In this document: positions 8,498 to 17,355 of the stretch, one piece after another
Layout of the letters: every line of letters begins with the position of its first letter
How positions within the stretch are numbered: the stretch's first letter is position 1
Assembly (NCBI GenBank): GCA_918797485.1
Contig: CAKKNE010000004.1
Coordinates: 4,588,001-4,652,000, forward strand
Reading direction: 5' to 3'
Length of the DNA stretch: 64,000 nucleotides
Origin: Pelagomonas calceolata
Taxonomy: Eukaryota > Sar > Pelagophyceae > Pelagomonadales > Pelagomonadaceae
Program-made: the position numbers and the translations under genes
Notes under the pieces: model-generated
What the model was told of the DNA's origin: nothing
Databases searched by the model: none
Seen by the model: the letters and a program-made list of their open reading frames with translations, nothing else

Positions 8498-10538
8498 TCA
8501 CGTCCCGAGCGGCGTCACGACCGGCGCCGCCTCCTCGAGCGCCTCCTTCTTCACTTGCATGGGCTTCACGTCGACGTCGTCGTAGAGTACCCTTTTCACG
8601 ACCCCAATCCCTCTTGTATTTCCTTCTCTGAATATTATAGGTGTCCCTGGCGACAAGTATTCAGGATAGTGCTGGAACCGGAACCGTACTCGTGCCCTCG
8701 TTCCTGAACGTAATAACTCGACGTTCATGTCCTGGACGGCGGCGACTTGCCGTACCGTGCGAGCGTGGACGACGGGCTGGTAGCCTCGTTTGATTGTTGT
8801 TGGGTGGTGCAAGACAAAGACCTCCGCGGCGAAGGCGCGTGTTGCCCTTGGTTTCAATTCAGGATCCAACAACACCATGCCCTTCCTCACATGAGCTCGT
8901 TTCAGTTGCCTATCCGTCTTGTTGCCGTCTACCACTTTCACCGCAAAAGAAGCCGATTGTCCCGCTCGCACTTCATCGACGGCAACCGCTTTCGTGTGAA
9001 TACCCTTCACTTGTACCCTCTTGAACTGTCCCGTCGTGTCCGGTCCTAGCAACAAGACGGGCCCTTGGCCATGCGTTAGACGTACGGAGCCCTTCAGTAC
9101 GGTACCAGCCACCACTACCCCAACGCCCGGAACATTAAACGCGTCGTCAATACAGAACTCTACACGATCGTTGCGCTTGTCGACCCAGTCCCTTCTCGCT
9201 GGCAAGGCATTTAAGAATAGCCTCAAAAGATCCAAATTCTCTCCATTTACATTTGATACTTGAAATACGGGTACGAGTCGAGCGCCTTCGGCGAGTTGGC
9301 GAGCACAAGAGAGGCACCCGCCCGCATCCTTCACTAAATAAGGCATCTTGCGCACGTTCCGGCCTTTGAGCAATTTACAAAGACCGTCGACCGTCTCCTG
9401 GAGGACGTTGGCTGGCGCGAGATCGATTTTTGTGATGACCGCGAAGAACGGTAGGCGTAGAGCGAGTAGGAGTCCGATGTGCTCCCGCGTCATCTTCTGC
9501 ACGCCCGCGTTCGCGCCCAGGACGACGGCGCCGAAGTCGGGCACGGCGCCGGTCAGCCCGAAGACCGTCGTCTTGAGGTAGCGCTCGTGGCCGCACAGAT
9601 CGACGAACGTGACGAGTTTCGAGCTTTCTTTGAGGACCTCCTCCTGCGTGTGCGGCCTTACGCTCGAGTAGTTCGTTACACTACCATTGGTGCCAAAACC
9701 TAGGGTCAGTTGCGACACAGAAGACGTCCGGCCGTTGTCGACCTCGTGCTTGTGGCGGAAGCAGTGGCCCCGCGCCAATCCGCGGCCGTTGTCGAGCTGG
9801 CCCCTTGTTAAGACGCCTGCGCGTCGCGACGTTGTTTCTCTCGGCTGCGCGACGGCGTGGAGGGCGACGGTACGCGACGTTGTTTCTCTCGGCTGCTCGA
9901 CAGCGTCGAGGGCGACGGTACGCCATCGACGCGACGTTGTCTCTCTCGTCTGCGCGACGGCGTGGCGACGGCGCCACGCGGAAGGCACCGCCGGACTCCG
10001 ACAACGCGCCGACGAGCGTCGACTTCCCCGAGTCAACGTTCCCGACCACGGCTACTCGCAGTTCGATGAGGCCGGCACCGCCGTCTAAAGGCCGCTCCCT
10101 TACGATGGCCTCGATGACGTGCCCGACGCTCCGCCCTTCCCGACAATGTAGGACCGTGACCTCGGCGCCGACGGCCGCGGCCATCCTCCTTAGAGTCGAC
10201 AGCGACTCATTTAAATCATTCTCATCTAGGCCGTGGGGCTTGCCGTCGTCCCCTACACCTAGTTCATACAAAGCCTCGCCGAGGCCCTCCGTGAGCCGGT
10301 ATCGCAGTTGCGTCACCAACCGATCGAAGCGGTCGTCGTCCACGTCCACGAGCTTCAGTTTGTATTCGATGTTGCCCTCGTCGCACTCCGGCGCGAGCTG
10401 CTCGGCGGGGCCCCCGAAGAGCGAGTCCGCGACCGGGAGCTTCGCTTCTATACTTTTCAGGTTGTCCAAGCTGTTCTCGGGCGTCACCCGGTTTGATGTT
10501 CCCGGCGATGGGGGTCGTATCCTCTCTTCGGCGCCCAT
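8498..10538 (-). CDS. GTPBP1/GTPBP2-like translational GTPase
   Basis: Two exons, 10538-10010 and 9816-8498, give 615 aa. The N-terminal domain (about 1-150) is followed by an EF-Tu-type G domain: P-loop GNVDSGKST, then DNGRGLARGHCFRHKHEVDN, DLCGHERYLKTT, and TKID. Domains II/III follow (DAFNVPGVGVVVAGT, FVLHHPTTI, RFRFQHYPEYL). This order and these motifs match GTPBP1 (GP-1), a trGTPase linked to ribosome rescue and mRNA decay. The ATG at 10536-10538 is chosen because the upstream extension has only a TTG. Splicing restores GKSTLVG/VLTRGQLDNG, collinear with animal GTPBP1. The donor needed is GC (GCGCGTTG), not GT. Confidence 0.85.
9817..10009 (-). mobile_element. Introner-like intron of GTPBP1 gene, GC-AG
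   Basis: This 193-nt segment interrupts the P-loop region. Removing it restores both frame and conserved sequence. The donor side begins GCGCGTTG and the bases after the acceptor are GCGTCTTA, a decayed 8-bp target-duplication candidate (5 of 8 identical). It ends GACGCGCAG. The interior is made of three tandem repeats. The intron call is firm; origin from an introner is inferred from the layout. Confidence 0.6.
9826..9980. repeat. Three tandem repeats inside the GTPBP1 intron
   Basis: Three copies start at 9826, 9874 and 9931, each opening with GCGACGTTGT and continuing with CTCTCG and CTGC-CGAC blocks; spacing is 48 and then 57 bases. The extra nine bases in the second copy are GCCATCGAC. 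A fourth, partial relative (TCTCGGCTGCGCGACGG) occurs near 20074-20092, upstream of the coiled-coil gene. Confidence 0.7.
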
Positions 10539-11079
10539 TTTGTCGTGGCGTATCCGCGCTGGAGAATAGCTCTGATTCCCTGCTGTGCTGTTGCTCACTT
10601 CCAACTCGCTTGCTGGTGCGGTTCGCTGCGTTTCGCGAAAGCAGCACCACGCAGTGTGTCGTTAGAGGTCGTGTATCCGTTCTGCGCGACCGATATCAAG
10701 CGCCAGCGCTGATTCTTGGGCCGCTGTCTGCGCTCAAGCTCCTCAAATCTCTTTCTTCGAAACCGCCGTAACAAAGCTCGCAGGCGTCCCCAAGGCCTTC
10801 TTTCAACCGTGAAAGTAAAACGACGCGTTTTTAGGCTCGGGAAACTGCGTGCGGGTGCATCCTGTCATCACGACTGTGGATGCAAATAACTCGACGCAAC
10901 GACCGGCATTCGTGACAGCAACACACGTTTCTGCTACTCTTAACTACCACTTGTTGCAAACCGAAACGCTTCGCAGCTGCGGTGAGGCGCAATAATAGTT
11001 GCATACCTTGCATTGCACAGCAAGCCATCCTGCAGCAGCAAAACGAGGCGCGATTGCAACAGCAGCAGCAACCAAGAGA
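10539..11079. other. Divergent intergenic region
   Basis: This lies between the GTPBP1-like gene (minus) and the LEA14-like gene (plus). No class A or B motif was found. The right end holds CAG/CAA-rich sequence just before the ATG at 11080, probably 5' leader. Nothing else was recognised. Confidence 0.4.
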
Positions 11080-11820
11080 ATGCCGCTCGCCCCACCCACA
11101 CCAAAGGTCGCCCGCTCCTTCAGCGAGTCCGGCCGCGTGCCCGAGGAGGCGCTCCGCGTGCCGCGCGAGCGCGAGGTCCATTTCGAGGTGGACGGCCCGC
11201 ACCAGGACGCGCCGCAGAAGCCACGACGGCGGCGCTACGGCCTGCTCTTCTTATCAATGGCAGTAGTAGCCTACTTCTGGCCGCTGCAGAGCGCGCCGCC
11301 GGTGAAGCGGATGCGACTGCGCCTGAAATCCCCGAAGATCCCCCAGAAGCTTCAGATCCTCACCGCGCGGCCGACGCGCTTCCGATGGCGGAGAAATGGT
11401 GCCATCGAGCTCGAGGCGAACGTGATCATGCGCATGTGGAACGACCACCCCGTTCCCCTCAAAATCCGCGCGCTGAACACGACGATACTCTTGCGATCGT
11501 TATTTTCCGAGGAGCGCTACGCCGTCGGGTACAAGACGGCGACGCGCATCAAGGTGCCGCCGAAAGGGCACGCGGACGTGCCCGCGCAACTTGTTATTTA
11601 CGGGCTGCGGTTGTTCATGTTTCCCGCAATCTTCGTGGACGTCCTATCGGAAATCTTCTACGCTTTCCGCGCGGGCCGGCGGCCGGTGCTGAACGTGCCG
11701 TTGGAGGGCTTCATCAAGCCCTGGCCCGCGGGACGAGTGGATGTCGCCTGCACGCTGAACCAGCCGTTGGACGCCGTCGGCGTGCCGGTCACCAATATCT
11801 GCCGGGCTAAGTTATTATAA
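11080..11820 (+). CDS. LEA14/WHy-like single-span membrane protein
   Basis: 246 aa. A Pro/Arg-rich cytosolic N-terminus (about 1-52) precedes one membrane span (YGLLFLSMAVVAYFWPL, about residues 54-70). A beta-rich ectodomain of about 160 residues follows, with the texture of LEA type 2/WHy domains: a run describing a basic protein core (GAIELEANVIMRMWNDHPVP, LKIRALNTTI) and a later PPKGHADVPAQLV strand. The family binds or shields membranes and proteins under stress; function here is an inference from fold-like similarity. The ATG at 11080 follows CAG-repeat leader sequence. The gene ends 6 bp before the convergent rhodanese stop. Confidence 0.55.
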   Translation: MPLAPPTPKVARSFSESGRVPEEALRVPREREVHFEVDGPHQDAPQKPRRRRYGLLFLSMAVVAYFWPLQSAPPVKRMRLRLKSPKIPQKLQILTARPTRFRWRRNGAIELEANVIMRMWNDHPVPLKIRALNTTILLRSLFSEERYAVGYKTATRIKVPPKGHADVPAQLVIYGLRLFMFPAIFVDVLSEIFYAFRAGRRPVLNVPLEGFIKPWPAGRVDVACTLNQPLDAVGVPVTNICRAKLL

Positions 11821-11826
11821 GTTAAG

Positions 11827-12479
11827 TTACTCGGCGAGGTCGTCGAACCCCAACTCGTAGAGCTCCGAGATCCCCTCCTGGAGCGCGACGACATCGTCGC
11901 AGCCGAGCGCCTCCAGGGCCGCCTTCGCCGGGTGGACGCGGATGCCGGCCGCGCAGTGCAGGTAGAGCCGCTTCGTCGCGTCGAGGGCCTCCTTTGGGCA
12001 GGCGCCCTGCTGCAGCGCCGAGAGCGGCGCGGAGGTCGCCTGCGTGCGGTATTCGGTCACGTCGCGAGGAGTCGGGGGGGCGGTGAGTGATGAAGTCGCA
12101 TCGATGGCGCATGAACTCTTCAAGTGCTGGGACAGACGTGTTCTCGTGGATAGCGTACGCCCAACACGCCATCGCCGCGACACTCGCAAGTGAAAGAGTT
12201 GCAGCAGACGAGATGCGCCCACCCGATGGCAGCGACATCGCTTGCAACTTTGATTGCGGCACTGAAAGTCGCGGACGCGAAGTGGGCGGCGGCCCACTCG
12301 TGGGGCTCGCGCACGTCGAGCAGGAGCGCGTCGCCGCCGGCCACGTCGGCCTTGACCGTCTCGAGGTGCGGCGGCAGCACCCGCGCGGCGAGGCCTCGGC
12401 GAGCGGTTCGTGTTGCACTCTGGAGAAACGCATTGCTCGACCGCGCCACGATGGCTGCGATGAGTACGCGTACCATCAT
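11827..12479 (-). CDS. Secreted or plastid single-domain rhodanese
   Basis: Two exons, 12479-12273 and 12039-11827, give 139 aa. An N-terminal signal (MMVRVLIAAIVARSSNAF) with Phe at the expected cleavage point suggests the heterokont plastid route or secretion. The rhodanese fold follows: LLLDVREPHEWAAAHFASA, SAPLSAL, and the active-site loop LHCAAGIR with the catalytic Cys. It would transfer sulfane sulfur. The two halves lie in different frames; splicing joins FASA to TSAPLSAL in the usual rhodanese register. The required donor is GC. A class B motif lies about 165-185 bp upstream of the ATG. Confidence 0.8.
12040..12272 (-). mobile_element. Introner-like intron of rhodanese gene, GC-AG
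   Basis: 233 nt. The first 8 intron bases are GCGACTTT; the first 8 bases of the next exon are GCGACCTC (6 of 8 identical, and both copies lie in the same codon register). The intron ends CGCACGCAG. The interior contains GTCGCGGCGATGGCGTG, a core also found in MetRS intron 1. No GT donor gives the correct frame, so the donor appears to be GC taken from the duplicated target. Confidence 0.65.
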
Positions 12480-12848
12480 GTGCTCTCTGAGTGGAGTGGT
12501 TGCTGATGAGTGGTTCCTGATGCCCAACGGCGCTCGCGTGAAATCGCTGGGAGTATGAGACGTAAAAACTGCTACAGAAACGTGAGATACGTCCTGTGTA
12601 GTGCTAGTCAGGCTGCACAAGTTCGACGGCTTTGGGTTGTTTCCTAGTATGTCGATACGCTAGCTCTCATTTTGCGCCCACTAGTCCTAGCACCGTAACA
12701 ACATGAAGTCACATCACGATAAATGAGAAAAAACAAGGAAATGCAGTTAAGGACTAAAAGGGTGTGATGGGGGTCGGAGCTAAATTCCCGAATGAAACGG
12801 GTCGTGGCTAGGCGGCCTAGCCCTAAGCAAAGCAAACGAACCAGAATG
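12480..12848. other. Intergenic region between two minus-strand genes
   Basis: Apart from the class B motif at 12644-12664, this holds AT-richer sequence near 12690-12780 and no supported gene. It should contain the rhodanese promoter and the 3' end of the upstream-lying gene's neighbour. Confidence 0.4.
12644..12664 (+). promoter_or_regulatory. Class B near-palindromic motif
   Basis: Arms CTAGTA and TACGCTAGC flank the 6-base centre TGTCGA. It differs from the copy at 46517-46537 at only three central positions and lies upstream of the rhodanese ATG. Confidence 0.45.
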
Positions 12849-13493
12849 TCAAATCAGATTTTCATACGTTGCTATGCTACGGATGGAGCTGTGTTTGAGT
12901 AAAAGTGCCTTCGTAAAACCGTTAACCCGAAACCTTTCTAAATCAATCCGAGATCGCAGGCGCTCCCTCGGGAGTTCTTCTCGTTTACCCCGCCTGTCGC
13001 AGTCCGGCCCGTGCTCAGTAAACAAGACTTTGTATCCCGTTTCCGTCACCTCTTCGACGACGCAGCCTTCGTAATCGGCGTAGCCCCCGCGGTACGGGGC
13101 ATCGGAGGCGAGCAGCTCGGCTCCGACCGCGAATTCGTCGGGGTCCTGCTGGGCTTTGCCGTAGTTGAATATTTTTATGATCATGGGTTCTTCCAACATG
13201 TCATTCAGCCGATCACCCCTCGCGCCCGTCCACCAACCTTCATACCCAAAACCCTGCTCGTATAGCGACCTGGCAAAATCCTCGTCGCATTGGATTTTTG
13301 AGTGGTCGAACGTAAACACGTGCGGATTCCGCTCGCGTTCCGCCCGCGCCTCCTCCGCCCGGCGCTCCGCTTCCTCCTCCCGCCGGTCCCGTTCCTCCAG
13401 GGCAGCCTTCCGGTTCTGCGCGGCGTCCGCCTTGAGCTTGCTCGCCCCTTCCTTCGCACGCTTGGACCCCTTTGGCGTCTTCGCGCGCGGCAT
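12849..13493 (-). CDS. Hypothetical basic protein with Tudor-like segment, 214 aa
   Basis: The ATG at 13491-13493 starts MPRAKTPKGSKRAKEG, a basic nuclear-type N-terminus. A charged coiled-coil stretch (about 20-65, rich in Glu/Arg) follows. Then comes a globular part with GAELLASDAPYRGGYADYEG and GCVVEEVTETGYKVLFTEHG, whose beta pattern recalls Tudor/SMN-like or KOW-type barrels. I do not recognise a specific family. No signal or membrane span. Upstream open sequence to 13673 has Gln/Arg-rich leader character. Confidence 0.6.
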   Translation of the reverse strand: MPRAKTPKGSKRAKEGASKLKADAAQNRKAALEERDRREEEAERRAEEARAERERNPHVFTFDHSKIQCDEDFARSLYEQGFGYEGWWTGARGDRLNDMLEEPMIIKIFNYGKAQQDPDEFAVGAELLASDAPYRGGYADYEGCVVEEVTETGYKVLFTEHGPDCDRRGKREELPRERLRSRIDLERFRVNGFTKALLLKHSSIRSIATYENLI

Positions 13494-13749
13494 TCCGTAC
13501 CGTCTGTGGTTGCTTGTCTGCTGTGGCTGCTTGCCTGGGCCGCAGCGATTGCGCGGGCTGCTCGGGCCTTGGCACCGAGTGTGTTGATCTTGTTGGAAGA
13601 GTCTCTTCGCCGTACGCGCGGGCTGCCTTATGCAGGTGCCCAAGCTATGCAAAGCGCTCTCTGTGGCAGCCAAGGCCCAAGCGCTTCGGAGACCGGGACT
13701 CTTCCTACTAGAGCCCAGCGGTTCCTAAGTAAAACACAGGGATTTTCAG

Positions 13750-14175
13750 TTACACACTCTTGGCCGTCACTCGTCCGCTAGCAAGCTTCGCCTTGTCCCA
13801 CGCGCCCACACTCAACCAGACGTTGAGCGGGTACGCGGGGTCCGGGTTGAGCGTCGCCGACGGGTCCGTCCACTCTATCAAAACGCGGCCGCCCGACGCC
13901 ATCCGGACCGTCGCCTGGAGGGGCACCGGGGGCTTGTCCGGTTTGGCACTTTTGGAGAAGTCGACGGTGGCCGTCGACGTCGTCGCGTCGAGCTCCGTGG
14001 TCAAGTGCCAGCGCGGCGTTTCCTGCGAGAGCGTCAGGTACCATTTGCCGTCCTTCGTCGAGATGCTCACGTCCTTCGCGTCGCCGTCGTGCATGTCGGC
14101 GAATCTGGTTTTGGGCATGACACCGGCGTTGACCGTCTGCAGCGCGCAGGCCGCGAGGAGGACTCGCGACAGCAT
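13750..14175 (-). CDS. Secreted protein of unknown function, 141 aa
   Basis: A clear signal peptide (MLSRVLLAACALQTVNAG) is followed by about 120 residues of predominantly beta character (KDVSISTKDGKWYLTLSQET, ATVRMASGGRVLIEW). No Cys pairs or known catalytic motif are visible. The ATG at 14173-14175 is the first in frame. It is divergent from the MetRS gene across a 405-bp gap. Confidence 0.6.
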   Translation of the reverse strand: MLSRVLLAACALQTVNAGVMPKTRFADMHDGDAKDVSISTKDGKWYLTLSQETPRWHLTTELDATTSTATVDFSKSAKPDKPPVPLQATVRMASGGRVLIEWTDPSATLNPDPAYPLNVWLSVGAWDKAKLASGRVTAKSV

Positions 14176-14580
14176 CTCTGAGAGGGTTGATACAGTAATC
14201 GGCTTGCTTACTGCGCGTTGAGCAGCACAGTGTCAGAGGCTGATTCAGCCAAAGCAGTGCAGCGCGTCGTGCGGTGTTGCTGTGCTTGCGCTATGAGCTT
14301 GTGAGAGGTTGGAAAGCAAACTGCCGCGCCTGATCACACCTGTCACCACGCAGAGCGGCGGGAACTCGGTGGGAGGCAGAGCTGGCTAGCTAGCGTACCG
14401 AAAGCCTCTAGAAAAAGCACAATCCGCAGCTTGGAATCGCGCGAACAAGGGCATTCCAGCAGTAGTTGCAGTGCGCGAGTGACAATAGCACTCCCAGCAC
14501 GCAGCGCTAGCGGTCACAGCACTCAGCACGAACGACAGAGCAGTAGCAGCTCCGTAAGCAGTGAGAGCCACCAAGCGATC
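14176..14580. other. Divergent intergenic region
   Basis: Between the secreted protein gene (minus) and MetRS (plus). It contains a half-site of the class B type (GCTAGCTAGCGTACCG near 14384-14400) and GCAGTG/GCAGCAC-rich sequence seen in other promoters of the window. The reading frame open from 14431 into MetRS lacks an ATG before 14581, so it is treated as leader. Confidence 0.4.
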
Positions 14581-17274
14581 ATGAGCGCACGCGCCTCCGA
14601 CGCAGCGATAGATGAGCGCAGCAGCACCCTAGCACTCGTGGGTGCCGCGGGCGGCGGCGCGCCGAAACCGCCAAAGGCTCCCAAGGCGCCGAAAGCCGCG
14701 GCCCCGCCGAAACCGCCTGCCGCCGCGAAAAAGGGCAAGGGCAAGAAGAAGGAAAAAGTGGACATAGCCATGGAGCCGGCCCTGCCCCTGGCCGACCTGC
14801 TCGGCTCGACGAACTTCCCGCAGACTGAGGGAGAGTACTACGTGACGACGGCGATCAATTATGCTAATGGTGCCCCGCACATGGGCCACGCCTACGAAGC
14901 TTTAGTTACTGATGTGGTCGCGCGCTACCACCGCTTGAGCGGAAAAAAGCTGTGTGGAAATCAAACAGTGAGTTTCGAGCAGTTACGGGGACGACGACGT
15001 CGCGGCGATGGCGTGGGGCGTCCAAAACTTGATTTTCACACAGGCAAGAAGACCTTCATGCTCACGGGCGCGGACGAGCACGGCCAAAAGATCGCGAACA
15101 CCGCTGCTGCACAAAATATAACACCGCAAGAGTTGGTAGATACGTGCGTGGCTCGCTTCAAGGCCTTGGACGAGCGGCTCGACGTCGCTTACGACGACTA
15201 CTTACGAACGACCAGTGAAAGGCACAAGGCGTGCTGCCGGGAGCTGTGGCGGCGGTGCGCTAGCAAGGGTGATGTCTTTTTAGAGAGATATGATGGCTGG
15301 TACGACGAGCGGGCCGAACAGTTCGTAAAAGCAAGCGACGCGAAGCTCCAGAACTACAAGGACGCCGACGGCATTCCTCTGAAGCGGACGACGGAGGAGT
15401 GCTACTTTTTTAGGTTAGGTAAATATGCCCCGGCCGTGCGGAAGCACATCGAGGCGAACCCGGAGTTCGTCCAGCCCGAGGCGCGAAGAAAAGATGTGTT
15501 GAAGATGTTGGATGATGCCGAGGAGATCGAGAAGTTATCTATATCTCGCACAACCTTCGACTGGGGCGTGGGCCTGCCCGAGGGCTTCGACGAGGGGCAC
15601 GTGCGCGTGCAGTGTCTGTCTTTGCGCGGCGATGGCGTCGACGCGACGCGCGCGACCGGGGCGCCTCCGACGCGACGACGGCGTCAAGGCGCCATCACCG
15701 CGGGGGATCGACGCGCGCGAGGAAGCCGCCGCGAACGGGGCACCTCCGTTCGCCGTCGCCGCGTCGATGGCGCCTCGCATGACGCCGTCGACGCGACGCG
15801 ACACCGAACGCAGGTCATGTACGTCTGGATCGACGCGCTGACGAACTATGTTACTGGTGCGGGCGGGTTGGGCGAGCATAATGGCAAGGACTTCACGAAG
15901 GGAGGCGGAAGGTGGCCCGCGGATTGTCATATTATAGGCAAAGACATTGTTAGATTTCATGCGATCTACTGGCCGGCGTTTCTCATGAGTGCGGAGCTAC
16001 CTCTACCTAAGTCGGTATTTTGCCATGGATTTGTGCTTGACAGTGTCGGTGCGAAGATGTCCAAGACCTTAGGGAACGTCGTGGATCCCAATGCGCTGCT
16101 AGATGACGGCGTACAACCGGATAGCTTCAGGTACTTTTGTGTGAAAGATGCGTCGCCGGGTGCGGATGTGAAGTTCTCCAGACCAGCATTAGTCCTAGCC
16201 CACAACACGGAGCTCGCGGACGCGTTCGGCAACTTGCTTCATCGCGCGACGGCGTTAGCCTCCTCAAAATGTAATGGACAAGTTCCTGCCCCTGTCAAGG
16301 TAGAGGTAGGTAAACCTTTTGATCTGGCATCGTTACGAAACGACTCAGTCAAAGCCATGGCTTCGTTAGACGTCGGTGCGTATGCGAAACGGGTGATGGC
16401 GTGCTGCAGAGACGCGAACAAGTGGGTCGCCGACCTGGAGCCCTGGAAGATGAAGGACGATGCTGCGGACAAGAGGCAGGAGGTCTTGCGGTTGCTACTC
16501 GAAGCGTGCTACGCTCTCTCGTTGTTCCTGGCGCCGCTCGCGCCTCGCGCGGCGACGTTCGCGTTGCGCCGAGTCGGCGGTCAACCCATGGCAACGTCAA
16601 AACTCAAAGCGGACTTCTCGAACCTGCAGACGGGAGCTCGTGTCACGCCCGGCGCGCCGTTATTTGCGCAAATTGAAGTCGACGGCGGCGCGTCGGCGGC
16701 TCTCGCAAAGGAGAAAAAGAAGAAGGTCGTGTCGAAGAAGCCCGAGGCCTTCGTCGACTATACGGATGCCGACGACACGGCCGCGTCGCGGTTGGCGCTC
16801 GTCGTGGGGAAGATCGTGGAGGTGTGGCCGCATCCTGATAGTGACAAACTGTTCTGCGAGAAGATCGACTGTGGGGAGGCGTTCGGCGGCGTGCGGGAGG
16901 TCGCGTCGGGCCTGCAGAAGCACTACAAGGTCGACGACTTGAAAGATCGGGTGGTACTCGTCGCGGCGAACCTCAAGGCCAAGAAGCTCGCCGGCTTCCC
17001 GTCGCACGGCATGGTGCTCTGCGCGACGGCGCCGGACGGCTCGCTGTCCTGCGTCGACCCTCCAAAATCCGCCAAGCCGGGCGACGTCGTCGCGCTCGCG
17101 GGCCTCAAGAACCCGCCCGCGTCGGAGTCCCAGGTCGACAAGAAGAAGCTCTTCGCCAAGGCGCAGCCGCACTTCGTCGTCCGCGGGAACGTGTGCTACT
17201 ACAAGGACAAGCCGTTTGATATAAACGGGGCGCCGTGCACGGCGGCGGTCGCGGACGGGGCGTCGATTAACTAG
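14581..17274 (+). CDS. Methionyl-tRNA synthetase with C-terminal EMAPII-type domain
   Basis: Exons 14581-14953, 15044-15600 and 15814-17274 give 796 aa. The Ala/Lys/Pro-rich N-terminus (about 1-60) is followed by the class I catalytic core: YYVTTAINYANGAPHMGHAY (HIGH motif as HMGH), LTGADEHGQKI, EGH/VMYVWIDALTNY, and KMSKS-type GAKMSKTLGN. An anticodon-binding helical domain and a C-terminal OB-fold tRNA-binding domain of EMAPII/Trbp111 type follow (LVVGKIVEVWPHPDSDKLFC). It charges initiator and elongator tRNA-Met. The whole region reads open without splicing, but both introns interrupt blocks that are gap-free in other MetRS proteins. The ATG at 14581 is the first in frame. Confidence 0.9.
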   Translation: MSARASDAAIDERSSTLALVGAAGGGAPKPPKAPKAPKAAAPPKPPAAAKKGKGKKKEKVDIAMEPALPLADLLGSTNFPQTEGEYYVTTAINYANGAPHMGHAYEALVTDVVARYHRLSGKKLCGNQTVSFEQLRGRRRRGDGVGRPKLDFHTGKKTFMLTGADEHGQKIANTAAAQNITPQELVDTCVARFKALDERLDVAYDDYLRTTSERHKACCRELWRRCASKGDVFLERYDGWYDERAEQFVKASDAKLQNYKDADGIPLKRTTEECYFFRLGKYAPAVRKHIEANPEFVQPEARRKDVLKMLDDAEEIEKLSISRTTFDWGVGLPEGFDEGHVRVQCLSLRGDGVDATRATGAPPTRRRRQGAITAGDRRARGSRRERGTSVRRRRVDGASHDAVDATRHRTQVMYVWIDALTNYVTGAGGLGEHNGKDFTKGGGRWPADCHIIGKDIVRFHAIYWPAFLMSAELPLPKSVFCHGFVLDSVGAKMSKTLGNVVDPNALLDDGVQPDSFRYFCVKDASPGADVKFSRPALVLAHNTELADAFGNLLHRATALASSKCNGQVPAPVKVEVGKPFDLASLRNDSVKAMASLDVGAYAKRVMACCRDANKWVADLEPWKMKDDAADKRQEVLRLLLEACYALSLFLAPLAPRAATFALRRVGGQPMATSKLKADFSNLQTGARVTPGAPLFAQIEVDGGASAALAKEKKKKVVSKKPEAFVDYTDADDTAASRLALVVGKIVEVWPHPDSDKLFCEKIDCGEAFGGVREVASGLQKHYKVDDLKDRVVLVAANLKAKKLAGFPSHGMVLCATAPDGSLSCVDPPKSAKPGDVVALAGLKNPPASESQVDKKKLFAKAQPHFVVRGNVCYYKDKPFDINGAPCTAAVADGASIN
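14950..15043 (+). mobile_element. Introner element, MetRS intron 1
   Basis: A 94-bp element with terminal inverted repeats CTGTGTGGAAATCAA and TTGATTTTCACACAG. It is flanked by GAAAAAAG (14942-14949) and GCAAGAAG (15044-15051), 8-bp target duplicates matching at 6 of 8. The acceptor is the final AG. The left duplicate begins GA, so the donor predicted by the usual rule is not canonical; the only GT that keeps frame is inside the left repeat (intron 14954-15043), which adds four residues. The element has no stop codon in frame. Confidence 0.85.
15601..15813 (+). other. Intron 2 of MetRS, stop-free
   Basis: 213 nt, GTGCGC...CGCAG. Removing it joins GFDEGH to VMYVWIDALTNY exactly as in other MetRS proteins. 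It is a multiple of three without stops and would add an Arg-rich 71-residue insert if kept. It includes GCGGCGATGGCGTCGACG blocks like those of other introns here. No convincing target duplication was found. Confidence 0.8.
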
Positions 17275-17355
17275 TCGTTTCTATATACTTAGGGCAGCGT
17301 TGCAGTCCGGGATAGGACAAAAGGGGATCCGCTGCAGAGCTTGTTGTTGGAGTGT

